A stretch of 64,000 nucleotides of DNA, taken from positions 1,178,001 through 1,242,000 of the forward strand of contig NZ_JAQTHX010000001.1 in NCBI RefSeq assembly GCF_029433335.1. The letters run 5' to 3'. The notes beneath the pieces are model-generated. The model did not search any database, had not been told where the DNA came from, and was given only the letters and a program-made list of their open reading frames with translations. Source of the DNA: Bifidobacterium sp. ESL0745 (GTDB taxonomy: Bacteria > Actinomycetota > Actinomycetes > Actinomycetales > Bifidobacteriaceae). The position numbers and the translations under genes were made by a program. This document shows, in pieces, positions 25,213-33,925 of the stretch (position 1 is its first letter; the number at the start of each line of letters is the position of its first letter).

Positions 25213-27609
25213 TTAGCGGGAATCTTCTTCGCCGCCGCTGCATAGGAAACCAACCACCATCGGGGTCAGGAGCACCAGCTGGAAAACGAACCGTGTGGGC
25301 GAGGGACGGCCAGGACGCGACAGGCTTTCGGCACAGACGTAAAGGCTTGCGGCCGTCAGAAGCCACGGCAGGCATTTGAGCAGCAGGCTTCGGCCGGCAG
25401 CGGTGGCACGAGCCATGAGATTGCCGCCAACTTGATCGATAAGGATATCGGCATCAATACGCAGCGGACGACTTGCTTCGTTATCGGCCTTGACTAACTG
25501 GCTAGTTTGATCGGCCGTATCGAATCGATCAGTTTGATCGGTTGCATTGGATTGGCTAGTCTGACCGGTTGCATTGGATTGGCTAGTCTGACCGGCCGTA
25601 TCGAATCGGTTAGTTTGACCGGCCAGATAACCAGTTCCAGTATCATTGCTCCGATTCATCGCAAGAAGATCACGGCGACGCTCCTTCCTGCGTCGCCATA
25701 AGTAATACAGAACGAACCCCGGCAACACCGACGTCCACAGCGCCATGAAGAACGGGATGTTGATGCCCGGCGTATCGACGACCATGCGGTAAAGTTGTTT
25801 GACCGTCTCGCTGGCCTCCGTAGGCGGAGTGTGCGGCTGAAGCACGCCGTACGTGTATGCGGCGGTATCGGAAGTGGTCATCGGCAGCATCACGACCGCA
25901 ACCGGTTTGGGAATTTCTTGGCCACTGACGCTGAAGGCGTCAAACGTCATCCACCCGGTTTCCAAGCAGAAGAAGCCCTGCACATACGAATCGGGATGGC
26001 GCAAACCGACATCCAGCCAGGCCTTGGCAAACCGCGAAATCGGGACTTTGCCCTTCACCGTCCAACCGATGGCCGGTACCGCAAGCCATGGATCGTAGTC
26101 CCGGCCGATTTTATCCCACGAGTATTCGAGATAGTTGTCGACGGCGGCGCGGTCGGCATCGCTGATATCGTCGGGATGGTCGTGCGCGGCACGGGCCATC
26201 ATCTGAATCGGCAGGGCGAACGCGGCTTCCGGGGTTCCCGGCACCACGTTGATGTGCTGGAAGGCGAATTTCGGTATCGCCATGTCCACAATGACAAACA
26301 GCACCACCGCGAGCGCCACCAGCGCCGCCTTGAATTTCGCCGCAAACTTGCCGACGACCAGCGCAAGCAGGCAAAGGACCACGATATAAAGCCCGAGTTT
26401 CTTGGTCAGCGCGACCAGCAATCCGTCAATCGCAAACGCCGCAACGAACCAAGGATTACGCGTCAGTTCAAGTTTGCTGTCAACCAGTTTACAATACATC
26501 ACCGCCCAAGGAACGAACAACATCGCGCTGGTCGTGTCTTTCGCGATCGACATGACGCACATCGACACCACCGGGAAGAAACAGAAGAACGCGGCAAAAC
26601 CGTGCAGCATCCTGCGATTGAGGTTGGTTTTGCCCAAATAGGCCAGCAGCCATGCGATGCCGAACGCGAAGCCCACGGCCTGCAGCAGCGCATAGATATA
26701 CATGCCGATGTTGTAATTGTCGAACAGCGCCTTGCCAAGCGACGCAAACCAGCCGTATAAATAAGTATCGAGGAAGGGGTGATGGTCCCAAATCTTGCCG
26801 GCGTTCATACCGTAGAGCGGCATGCCGTAGTATTCCGCGATCTGGTCGCCGGTATCGAAATGGATCACGCCCGGATACAGCAGGATGATATACGGCAGCC
26901 AGCAGCACAACAATATCGAAGCGTCGGCGGCGATGGCGGAAAAGCGCTCGACATAGCGGAAATGGAAATAATGGCGAACGGCAGCGAAGCCCTTGTGAGA
27001 TGAAACGACAGAAGAATGACTTACGGCGACCTTGCGGTTCGAGACGCTGGAACCCTTCTGCACTTTGCCGGTATTGGAGAGATTTTCACCGGAAAGCGCA
27101 GGTTCTTGCGTCATCGCAATAGCAGAATCACTATCAACAGCATTGTCACTTGGGACATTTTCAAGCAACGTTTTATCATTATCCGCATTTACATCGGGCA
27201 ATGCCCCATCCACACTGCCATTTACCGTTGAATTATCGAGCGCACGCATCCTGACGAATTCCACACCACGGAACGCGATCATATAAAGCAGCGCAAACAG
27301 CAGCGCGTAGCAGATTGCCTGCAGATAAAGATAAACGTGGTCGAAAGGAACCCAACCGAACTGTGCAGCCTGGCTCGAGCAGGCGACCATAAAACCGAGT
27401 ACGGCAGGAATCAGCCAACCAATCTTCGAAGGATGCAGGAACCCGACGAACTTGGACCACGGGCCGTCGCTGGCCGGTACGGCTACGGTTTGAGTACGAC
27501 GGTGCGAACCGTCCCGACTCGAATCGCGACCATACGTTTCGGTTCTGCCGCTCACCGGCTGCTGTCGGATCGCCAATGCGTCAGACCGGACGTTTCCCCC
27601 ACTTTTCAC
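25213..27609 (-). CDS. Large polytopic membrane protein, DUF6020 family
   Basis: 798 residues with about 12-14 transmembrane helices. The GTG start at 27609 has GGGGGAG 5 nt upstream. After a basic N-terminus, two helices and a variable loop (130-220), the core reads LLCCWLPYIILLYPGVIHFDTGDQ. Its acidic FDTGDQ site after the first core helix, and the following HHPF, recall GT-C glycosyltransferases that use lipid-linked donors. The assignment to DUF6020 is from pattern memory. A hydrophilic loop near residues 655-705 contains tandem repeats of about nine residues (GQTSQSNAT). Function unknown; wall or surface glycan assembly is a reasonable guess. Confidence 0.65.
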   Translation of the reverse strand: MKSGGNVRSDALAIRQQPVSGRTETYGRDSSRDGSHRRTQTVAVPASDGPWSKFVGFLHPSKIGWLIPAVLGFMVACSSQAAQFGWVPFDHVYLYLQAICYALLFALLYMIAFRGVEFVRMRALDNSTVNGSVDGALPDVNADNDKTLLENVPSDNAVDSDSAIAMTQEPALSGENLSNTGKVQKGSSVSNRKVAVSHSSVVSSHKGFAAVRHYFHFRYVERFSAIAADASILLCCWLPYIILLYPGVIHFDTGDQIAEYYGMPLYGMNAGKIWDHHPFLDTYLYGWFASLGKALFDNYNIGMYIYALLQAVGFAFGIAWLLAYLGKTNLNRRMLHGFAAFFCFFPVVSMCVMSIAKDTTSAMLFVPWAVMYCKLVDSKLELTRNPWFVAAFAIDGLLVALTKKLGLYIVVLCLLALVVGKFAAKFKAALVALAVVLFVIVDMAIPKFAFQHINVVPGTPEAAFALPIQMMARAAHDHPDDISDADRAAVDNYLEYSWDKIGRDYDPWLAVPAIGWTVKGKVPISRFAKAWLDVGLRHPDSYVQGFFCLETGWMTFDAFSVSGQEIPKPVAVVMLPMTTSDTAAYTYGVLQPHTPPTEASETVKQLYRMVVDTPGINIPFFMALWTSVLPGFVLYYLWRRRKERRRDLLAMNRSNDTGTGYLAGQTNRFDTAGQTSQSNATGQTSQSNATDQTDRFDTADQTSQLVKADNEASRPLRIDADILIDQVGGNLMARATAAGRSLLLKCLPWLLTAASLYVCAESLSRPGRPSPTRFVFQLVLLTPMVVGFLCSGGEEDSR
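25495..25625. repeat. Tandem repeat inside the DUF6020 gene
   Basis: A 27-bp unit (GGATTGGCTAGTCTGACCGG plus seven bases) is repeated almost perfectly, flanked by more diverged copies. It codes for QTSQSNATG-like and QTDRFDTAD-like peptides. The unit is a multiple of three, so copy number can change without frameshift. Confidence 0.85.
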
Positions 27610-27922
27610 CGCAGCTCCCCCATCGTCTTGCCAACCGCAAGCCCGTCAAGACCTGTTTCTGTTCCGCCGCCAGTCTAGCCTGTCGGTTCGTCGAAATAAC
27701 GCCGCTATACATAACGCCGGTATATTGTGCCCTCGCTTCATTGCAAGAACCCATGTGAACTTTCAATATAGGCATCAAAAACAGAATAATGATGCATAGC
27801 CGGACGTGTTTCAATTGGGGCAGCGCAAAACCGCAATAATCTGTGACATAGCTCACAGCGACGCAAGACCGCAAAATATCGTATCGGCAATAGACTTGAA
27901 GCAATACGACAAAGGAGCAGTC
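27610..27922. other. Intergenic region between divergent DUF6020 and TPR genes
   Basis: 313 bp. Two loose copies of TAACGCCG(G/C)TATA near 27700-27735 are the only structure seen. Both promoters should lie here. Confidence 0.4.
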
Positions 27923-30244
27923 ATGGACGACAATGCACAGGGCAAGACGCCGGAAGAACTGTTGCGCGCTTTCAGCGAGGAACATTCTGCAATTCACGGG
28001 GAAGTGGAAAACGACGCAAGCGACCCAAACAACGCTGCCGCCCCGACACCCAGCACGACATTCGACACCGATGAATTTTTGAAGGGGCTTGACGCCTTGT
28101 TCGACGCGCACGAAGCCAGGGACAAGGCCGAACCCTACCTCAAACAGGCCATGGTCGACGCCGAAAACGCCGGAGACGACGCGGGACTGCTGACCGTATT
28201 GAACGAGACCATGGGCTTCTATCGTTCGCACGGGCGGCATGAGGACAACCAGTGGGTCATCCAGCGGGCGCTGGAATTGGGCTTGAAAATGGGGATCGAA
28301 GGCACCGAGGCCTGGACCACCACGCTGATCAACGCGGCGACCGGCATGCGCGCAGCCAAGCAATACGATCAGGCCGAAGACTTGTATAAGCAGGCGTTGG
28401 CATCGGCGCGCAAGACGCTCAAGCCCACCGACCGGCGGATGGCAGCGCTGCACAACAACATTTCCATGCTCTACAGCGAGACGGGAAAGCTCAAGGACGC
28501 GCAGAACGAACTGGAAACGGCGCTTTCCATTCTTGAAGCTTCCAGCACCGACCCCGAAGCCGACATCGATGTGGCCTCCACACATACCAATCTTGCGCTG
28601 GTACTGTTGCAGCGGGCCACCGAGGCAGCGCAAAACGGACAGAATGACACGACGGAGACGCAGAAATTACAAGGCGACACAACTGTTACCGGACAATCGC
28701 AAGATGGGTCGGAATCGAGCGATGCCACTTCACCCGAAACCGTCGATTCGCTGCTCGATCAGGCAATGAAACACTCCTTGAAAACGTTGGAAATCTACAA
28801 GAACGGACATCTCGAACACAGCGCCCACTTCGCCTCGGCATTGGCCGGATATGCACAGGTCTGCTATGCCGCCGGACTATTCGACAAGGCCATCGACGCC
28901 TATCGCAAAGCACTCAAAGTCATCGAAGAATGCTACGGCACCGATACCGATTACTATCGCATCACCGCAGGCAATCTCGCCCAGGTCGAGGAAACCGCAC
29001 GCGCAGCGCGGGAAGCGGCCGGGAATATGAACAAATCCGAAACGGCTTCGGACGGGATTCACAACGAAAGCACGACTGTATCCGAATCGTCAACTGCTTC
29101 CACTCCCATCAGACATGAGAATGAGTCGGCCAATGAAACCTTCTCGTCACAGCCCAACGAACATCATCAGCCAGACAGAAATCAGGCCGACACAAACGCG
29201 GCCTCAGCACCTGTCCCAGAGACCAAACCGGCAATCTCCGGCCTTAAACTTGCACGCGCCTACTGGGAACAGTGCGGCAAGCCGATGATCGCCGAGAAAT
29301 ACCCGGAATATCAGGGTCGCGTCGCCGCCGGGCTGGTCGGACATGGATCTGAATGCTATGGATTTGACGATCAATATTCGCAAGACCACGACTTTGGCCC
29401 TGGTTTCTGCCTGTGGCTCACCGACGAGGATTACGCGGCGATCGGCGAGAAGCTGCAGGCCGATTACGAGGCGCTGCCACAGGAATTCATGGGCTTCGGC
29501 CCCCGCGAATCGACGGCACGGGCACAGGGCGGCTCACGGCGTACCGGCGTCTTCCGTATCGGCGATTTTTTCGCCGGCATCACCGGCTACCCAGCCGCAC
29601 CGAGCGACGACAAACCGCACGAATGGCTGCTGCTCGACGAACCGACGCTCGCCGCTGCCACCAACGGCGAAATCTTCGCCGACCCGCTCGGGGCCGTTTC
29701 CAAGACGCGACAGGGCTTCAAGATGATGCCTGACAATGTGCGGCTTTCTTTGATTTCCCGCCGACTTGGCATGATCGCACAGGCAGGCCAATACAATCTG
29801 CCACGAATGCTCAAGCGCGGCGACGGAGCGGCGGCGTGGCTCTCCATCCGCGAGTTCATCACCAACGTCTGCTCGTTTGTCTTCCTGATCAACGAGCCGA
29901 TTCGCGCCGGATACATGCCCTATTACAAGTGGCAGTTCGCGGCGCTGCGTCGGCTTTCCGGGCGAATGTCAACGGTCTTGCCAGACGTCTGCGAGCAACT
30001 TGAAAGAATTCTGCGACTCTCCTCGGCGGCTTGCTTCGGTGGAGCCGGATTCGGCGAAGGCGGCAAAGGTTCCGCCCCGGCACAGGAACAGGTGCAATCG
30101 ACCGTCGAACATATCTGCGGCGAAATCGTAGCGGAGCTCAAGAACGAGGGCCTGACCAGCAGCGATGAGGAATTCCTGGAATGGCAACGGCCTTACGTCG
30201 AGGCACACATCGGCAGCGATAATCCGGTGTTGCACAGCCTGTGA
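27923..30244 (+). CDS. TPR protein with C-terminal DUF4037 nucleotidyltransferase-like domain
   Basis: 773 residues; GGAG lies 6 nt before the ATG. Residues about 45-360 are tetratricopeptide repeats interrupted by a polar linker, and residues 385-450 are disordered. The C-terminal half is DUF4037. It starts with GLVGHGSECYGFDDQYSQDHDFG, a Gly-Ser followed by an Asp pair as in minimal nucleotidyltransferases. The TPR part probably binds a partner and the DUF4037 part may transfer nucleotides, but no substrate is known. The next gene encodes a DUF4125 protein, its regular companion. An upstream in-frame start at 27806 lacks support. Confidence 0.75.
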   Translation: MDDNAQGKTPEELLRAFSEEHSAIHGEVENDASDPNNAAAPTPSTTFDTDEFLKGLDALFDAHEARDKAEPYLKQAMVDAENAGDDAGLLTVLNETMGFYRSHGRHEDNQWVIQRALELGLKMGIEGTEAWTTTLINAATGMRAAKQYDQAEDLYKQALASARKTLKPTDRRMAALHNNISMLYSETGKLKDAQNELETALSILEASSTDPEADIDVASTHTNLALVLLQRATEAAQNGQNDTTETQKLQGDTTVTGQSQDGSESSDATSPETVDSLLDQAMKHSLKTLEIYKNGHLEHSAHFASALAGYAQVCYAAGLFDKAIDAYRKALKVIEECYGTDTDYYRITAGNLAQVEETARAAREAAGNMNKSETASDGIHNESTTVSESSTASTPIRHENESANETFSSQPNEHHQPDRNQADTNAASAPVPETKPAISGLKLARAYWEQCGKPMIAEKYPEYQGRVAAGLVGHGSECYGFDDQYSQDHDFGPGFCLWLTDEDYAAIGEKLQADYEALPQEFMGFGPRESTARAQGGSRRTGVFRIGDFFAGITGYPAAPSDDKPHEWLLLDEPTLAAATNGEIFADPLGAVSKTRQGFKMMPDNVRLSLISRRLGMIAQAGQYNLPRMLKRGDGAAAWLSIREFITNVCSFVFLINEPIRAGYMPYYKWQFAALRRLSGRMSTVLPDVCEQLERILRLSSAACFGGAGFGEGGKGSAPAQEQVQSTVEHICGEIVAELKNEGLTSSDEEFLEWQRPYVEAHIGSDNPVLHSL

Positions 30245-30267
30245 ATCCGGTTCGACGATGGGCACCC

Positions 30268-30305
30268 TCGCTTAATTTCTTATTTGCACCTACGAAATTA
30301 AGCGA
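30268..30305 (+). terminator. Perfect 12-bp inverted repeat after the TPR-DUF4037 gene
   Basis: TCGCTTAATTTC (30268-30279) and GAAATTAAGCGA (30294-30305), 14-nt loop, 24 nt after the stop. No T run follows, so it may be a weak terminator or an mRNA-stabilising hairpin before the DUF4125 gene. Confidence 0.5.
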
Positions 30306-30450
30306 TGAACGGTTGTTCCGGAACCGCAGATGGACAATCCACGATGCTTTCAATGCCGGCTCCGAAAACCAACGCTTTCTCAAGTGATACCGAAACCTAT
30401 ACTGGTCTTAGAACCAGCCCTGCATCAAGGCAGCGGCAAAGAAAAGAGCA

Positions 30451-31122
30451 ATGATGACCGAAAACGCAACGAAGCAAGAAACACAGCCAGACACTTCCGC
30501 AGAAGATCAGGCACGGCTCGACCTGCTGGAACGCGTAGTGAAGCACGAATGGGACCAGTTCCAGAAAACCGACAACGAAGGCGGACGTGCGGCCTGCCAA
30601 GGCAACTGGCCGACCTTCCATCAGATGCGCTTGAGCCAATTCATGACCTGGCCCGTACCGCTTCTGAAAAGCTACGCCGACGACCTTGACGAGGCGGATC
30701 GCATCGGGCGCAACCTCATCACGGAGAAGTACGGCCGCATGATGATCTCGACCTGGCCGGAGGAATATCACGCGAATATCGAGCCGTATATTCCGCCGCG
30801 ATCAGCCAAACGCGTTGCCGCGCAGGAGAAGGTCATCGCACAGCAAGTGGCATGGGCCGACGATTTCCGCGGCCGCTATCCCAAACTCGGCCAAGAAATG
30901 CGCGTGCTGCACACGTCAGAAGACACCCACGAAAAAACGTCGTTCGAGACCTATCTGCGCGGCGAGCTCGGCACATACTCCGACAAGACGTTCGGGCTGT
31001 ACAGCGACTTCATCAAGAGCCTCACCGCAGCCAAGCGCAACCTCACCGAAGAGACCATCCGCAACACCGTACTGCTCGGCGGCTTCCAGTCGCTCGACGA
31101 TGCCGAGGCGTTGCAACAGTAG
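30451..31122 (+). CDS. DUF4125 family protein
   Basis: 223 residues, soluble and mostly helical. Family features are WPTFHQMRLSQFMTW, LDEADRIGRNLITEKYGRMM and TWPEEYHANIEPYIPP. DUF4125 genes usually sit beside DUF4037 genes, and the pair may work as one unit of unknown function. The gap of 206 bp from the TPR-DUF4037 gene contains an inverted repeat but no clear new promoter. The start is 30451 or the adjacent ATG at 30454. Confidence 0.75.
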   Translation: MMTENATKQETQPDTSAEDQARLDLLERVVKHEWDQFQKTDNEGGRAACQGNWPTFHQMRLSQFMTWPVPLLKSYADDLDEADRIGRNLITEKYGRMMISTWPEEYHANIEPYIPPRSAKRVAAQEKVIAQQVAWADDFRGRYPKLGQEMRVLHTSEDTHEKTSFETYLRGELGTYSDKTFGLYSDFIKSLTAAKRNLTEETIRNTVLLGGFQSLDDAEALQQ

Positions 31123-31158
31123 GTATAAAGATATGAACGATGCGTTAAAGTGGCACGC

Positions 31159-32886
31159 ATGCGATTGTTGAAACGATTCCTCCCCTCCGTGGCCGTCTTT
31201 GTGGTACTTGTCGCCGTTTTGGCGACGCTGGGTACTGCAATGACGCCGAGTTGGAGCATTGAACCGCTGACGCAACATATCAAGGTGACTTCCGCCGATT
31301 CAACCATCAAAGCCCGCAGCGCAAAAACCGATCAGGAAGGCACCTATAAGGTCAACACCCGAAACCTGCGGATCCAGCTCGCCCCGAACGTCACCATCAA
31401 CGCCATCCTGCGCTCACCTGTCGGCGCGCCCGGCAAACGTCCGGCGACGCTGTTCATCCATGGGGCAGGCACCGGTAAGGCCAGCGAGGTCTATGGCGAC
31501 ATCGCTTCAGCCATGAGTTCGGCAGGCATCGTCACGCTCGTGCCGGACAAGCGGCTTGACACCTACACCACGTTCCATCGCGACTATTACGCGATGGCTG
31601 AAGACTATATGACCTCGCTCAACGTCCTGCGGTCGCAGCCCGATGTCGACCCTGCACAGGCCGGCATCTACGCGGAATCGGAAGGCACTTGGATCGCCGA
31701 GGCGATGGCGCACCGGCACCCGAACGCCATCCCCTTCATGATGCTGACCTCGCCGCCGGCAGTTTCCGGGCGTCGGCAAATGGCGATGGCCGCCAATACC
31801 TACGTCGACTATATCGGCGCACCCAAAGGGCTCAATCGCGACGTGGACAAATTCATCGGTCTTGACTTTGCGCCACTTGGGCTGCAATATGCCGATTTTC
31901 CTGCCGAACAGTACCTGAAGGACCTCACGATGCCGATTCTGGTCAGCTTCGGCACCGACGACCTTTCCATGCCCATCGAGCAGGGCGCGACCGACATTAT
32001 CAACGGCGCCAGTGCAGCTGGCAACAAGAACGTGCTCGTGCGCTATTACCACGCAAACCATCAGATGCGCGTCGGCGCACACACCTCCGTCCCCGGCCTG
32101 CCGCTCGATAAGCATTACACTCACGACATTGAGGATTGGACGAACGCCGTCGCCGCCGGCACCAAGGCCGACGAATGGATCACACCGCAGATCGCCGGCG
32201 ACCAGCCGAAGCAACGTCTCGCGGTTCCTACCAGCGTCAAACCCGGGCTGATCGGATCGTTGAGCGCAATATTGGTGTTGCTGTCCGCAATCGTCCTGTG
32301 CGCCGCGATGGCGGGAATCGTCGGCCTCAGCATTGCCATCGGGCACTGGGTAAAACGCAGTGGGCAAACCGAACGAGGTTCCTCGCTTTCACCCGATAAG
32401 GACGGGATAAAGAAGGCCTCGGCAGCCAACTCAACAATCGGGAAAATCGATCCTGACACAAGCGATTTGGAATATTCGTGGGCAACCGGTTCGGCGGTTC
32501 GCGAATCCGGTTCCAGCACCGCTTATGGCCGCTTCCCGCACCGACTTTCAGCAGCCTTGGCCTTGAACGGCTGTTGTGCAGTACTCGGCATTGCGGCGTT
32601 CTTTGCTTACGTCGTCATCGCCGCGAAATCGGCCCTGACATTGACTTCACGGGGTACGCTGCTCGGTTGGGGCTGGGTGCTGATGCATGTTATCGCGTTG
32701 CTCAACGTCGCCCTGCTGACCTGGCTGGTCATGGAACTATGGCGTTCGCGAGGCAACAGGCTTTCGCAAGACAATCAATCTCAAGGTTTCTGGACCCCCG
32801 CGCACTTCATCGTCGCCGCGCTGTGCGTTATTTCAGCTGTGGCTTCACTGGTAATGATGGCATTCTTCGGGCTCTATACTCTATAA
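31159..32886 (+). CDS. Membrane-anchored alpha/beta hydrolase
   Basis: 575 residues. An N-terminal helix (about 8-30) anchors a hydrolase domain (about 60-345), and three or four helices follow (about 360-385, 465-490, 500-525, 550-573). The oxyanion region is LFIHGAGTG and the nucleophile elbow is YAESEGTW (Ser in AESEG). The acid is probably in FGTDDLS and the histidine in YYHANHQMRVGAH. Substrate unknown; the domain faces outward if the first helix is a signal anchor. TAAAGT (31146-31151) lies 7 nt before the ATG, so the start at 31159 may be leaderless. It follows the DUF4125 gene by 36 bp. Confidence 0.75.
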   Translation: MRLLKRFLPSVAVFVVLVAVLATLGTAMTPSWSIEPLTQHIKVTSADSTIKARSAKTDQEGTYKVNTRNLRIQLAPNVTINAILRSPVGAPGKRPATLFIHGAGTGKASEVYGDIASAMSSAGIVTLVPDKRLDTYTTFHRDYYAMAEDYMTSLNVLRSQPDVDPAQAGIYAESEGTWIAEAMAHRHPNAIPFMMLTSPPAVSGRRQMAMAANTYVDYIGAPKGLNRDVDKFIGLDFAPLGLQYADFPAEQYLKDLTMPILVSFGTDDLSMPIEQGATDIINGASAAGNKNVLVRYYHANHQMRVGAHTSVPGLPLDKHYTHDIEDWTNAVAAGTKADEWITPQIAGDQPKQRLAVPTSVKPGLIGSLSAILVLLSAIVLCAAMAGIVGLSIAIGHWVKRSGQTERGSSLSPDKDGIKKASAANSTIGKIDPDTSDLEYSWATGSAVRESGSSTAYGRFPHRLSAALALNGCCAVLGIAAFFAYVVIAAKSALTLTSRGTLLGWGWVLMHVIALLNVALLTWLVMELWRSRGNRLSQDNQSQGFWTPAHFIVAALCVISAVASLVMMAFFGLYTL

Positions 32887-32974
32887 GACATTTTGATACC
32901 ACAACCAAACGCAAGTGCCGGTGACGTTCCGCTCCCTCGATCTTGGATGCGAAATATGTTATCAAGCCGTAAAA

Positions 32975-33007
32975 TGCCGGCGCAACGTCATCTTCGTTGC
33001 GCCGGCA
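32975..33007. terminator. Strong hairpin between convergent genes
   Basis: Perfect 13-bp arms TGCCGGCGCAACG (32975-32987) and CGTTGCGCCGGCA (32995-33007), 7-nt loop. On the minus strand TTTTACGG follows. Confidence 0.7.
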
Positions 33008-33050
33008 CCATTGATATATCGTGATATATAGCCGTTATTATTTTAGAAAC

Positions 33051-33923
33051 TTATTGCCTGTTCCTCATCTTCCGCTTCGCTGCGAACCGATGAATCAGCG
33101 ACGCCAAGGCAAGCAACACGGCCAGCACAATCAGCAACGCGCCCAACAGGACGATGGCCATCGCAATCAGCGAGCGCACATCGACGCCTCCAGGAACGGA
33201 CGCGAAAACCATCGGAAACGTTGAGGCAATGAACAAGGTCAAGGCTCCAAGGAACAGCGGCAGCAAACTCAGCACGATCGTCGCCTTGCTCGGTCCGGTC
33301 GGCGGTTGCGGTTTCGGCATCTGCTGCGGCAGGTCACGCGGCACGCGCACATAGGCGCCGGAAGGCACCGGTCCACTCGCGAAATTCGACGACGGCACAT
33401 ATCCGGTTTGCTGCGGCGCGTCCGATGAAGTGCTGTGTGTTTCAGTCTCAGCCTCGGCCTCGGTTTCTGCTGCCTCTGGCGATTCACTTCCGGCATCATC
33501 GTTTTGCGCTTGATTATTGCCTTCGCTGTCAGCCATATCTGCTCCGGTGTTCTGGGGCGACAAGGTCTCGGTAATGTCGTCGTGATCACTTTCAGTCGGC
33601 ATTGTCTCAGTGACGTCGTCGTTACCGCTTTCGACCAGCACGGTCTCAGTGACATCATCATTATCGTTCTGATCCGAAATGGTCTCAGTATCGACGGTAT
33701 CGTCTCCGATGTTGCGAACCGGTTGAGCCGTGGCATCGGGCGATTCGGCAGCATCGTTCTCAGACGGCAAGGTCTTGGCCATCTCGTCGTCATCTTTCTG
33801 GAATGGTGTAGACTCAGCAGTCTCGTCATCAACGCCCTGAGCCACAATGGCCTCGTTTTCAGCCATCCCGTTATCGGAAGTCGGGTTCGTCATTTCGTTC
33901 TCCTCATTCGATTCGTCAGCCAT
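33051..33923 (-). CDS. Acidic repeat protein with C-terminal membrane hairpin
   Basis: 290 residues. The first 190 are very acidic and disordered, with three imperfect 14-residue repeats of the type DDVTETxxxES (about residues 87-130). Two transmembrane helices follow (about 215-240 and 250-275), then a basic tail RFAAKRKMRNRQ. The start at 33923 is chosen because GGAGG, inside the end of the upstream gene, lies 8 nt before it; it begins 2 nt after that gene's stop. Translational coupling to the PspC protein suggests a shared role in envelope stress. No family recognised. Confidence 0.65.
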   Translation of the reverse strand: MADESNEENEMTNPTSDNGMAENEAIVAQGVDDETAESTPFQKDDDEMAKTLPSENDAAESPDATAQPVRNIGDDTVDTETISDQNDNDDVTETVLVESGNDDVTETMPTESDHDDITETLSPQNTGADMADSEGNNQAQNDDAGSESPEAAETEAEAETETHSTSSDAPQQTGYVPSSNFASGPVPSGAYVRVPRDLPQQMPKPQPPTGPSKATIVLSLLPLFLGALTLFIASTFPMVFASVPGGVDVRSLIAMAIVLLGALLIVLAVLLALASLIHRFAAKRKMRNRQ

Positions 33924-33925
33924 TT

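Noticed and set aside
25795..26760. Plus-strand open frame of 321 codons opposite the DUF6020 gene
   Set aside because: Antisense shadow of a high-GC membrane protein gene; composition dominated by Arg, His and Gln.
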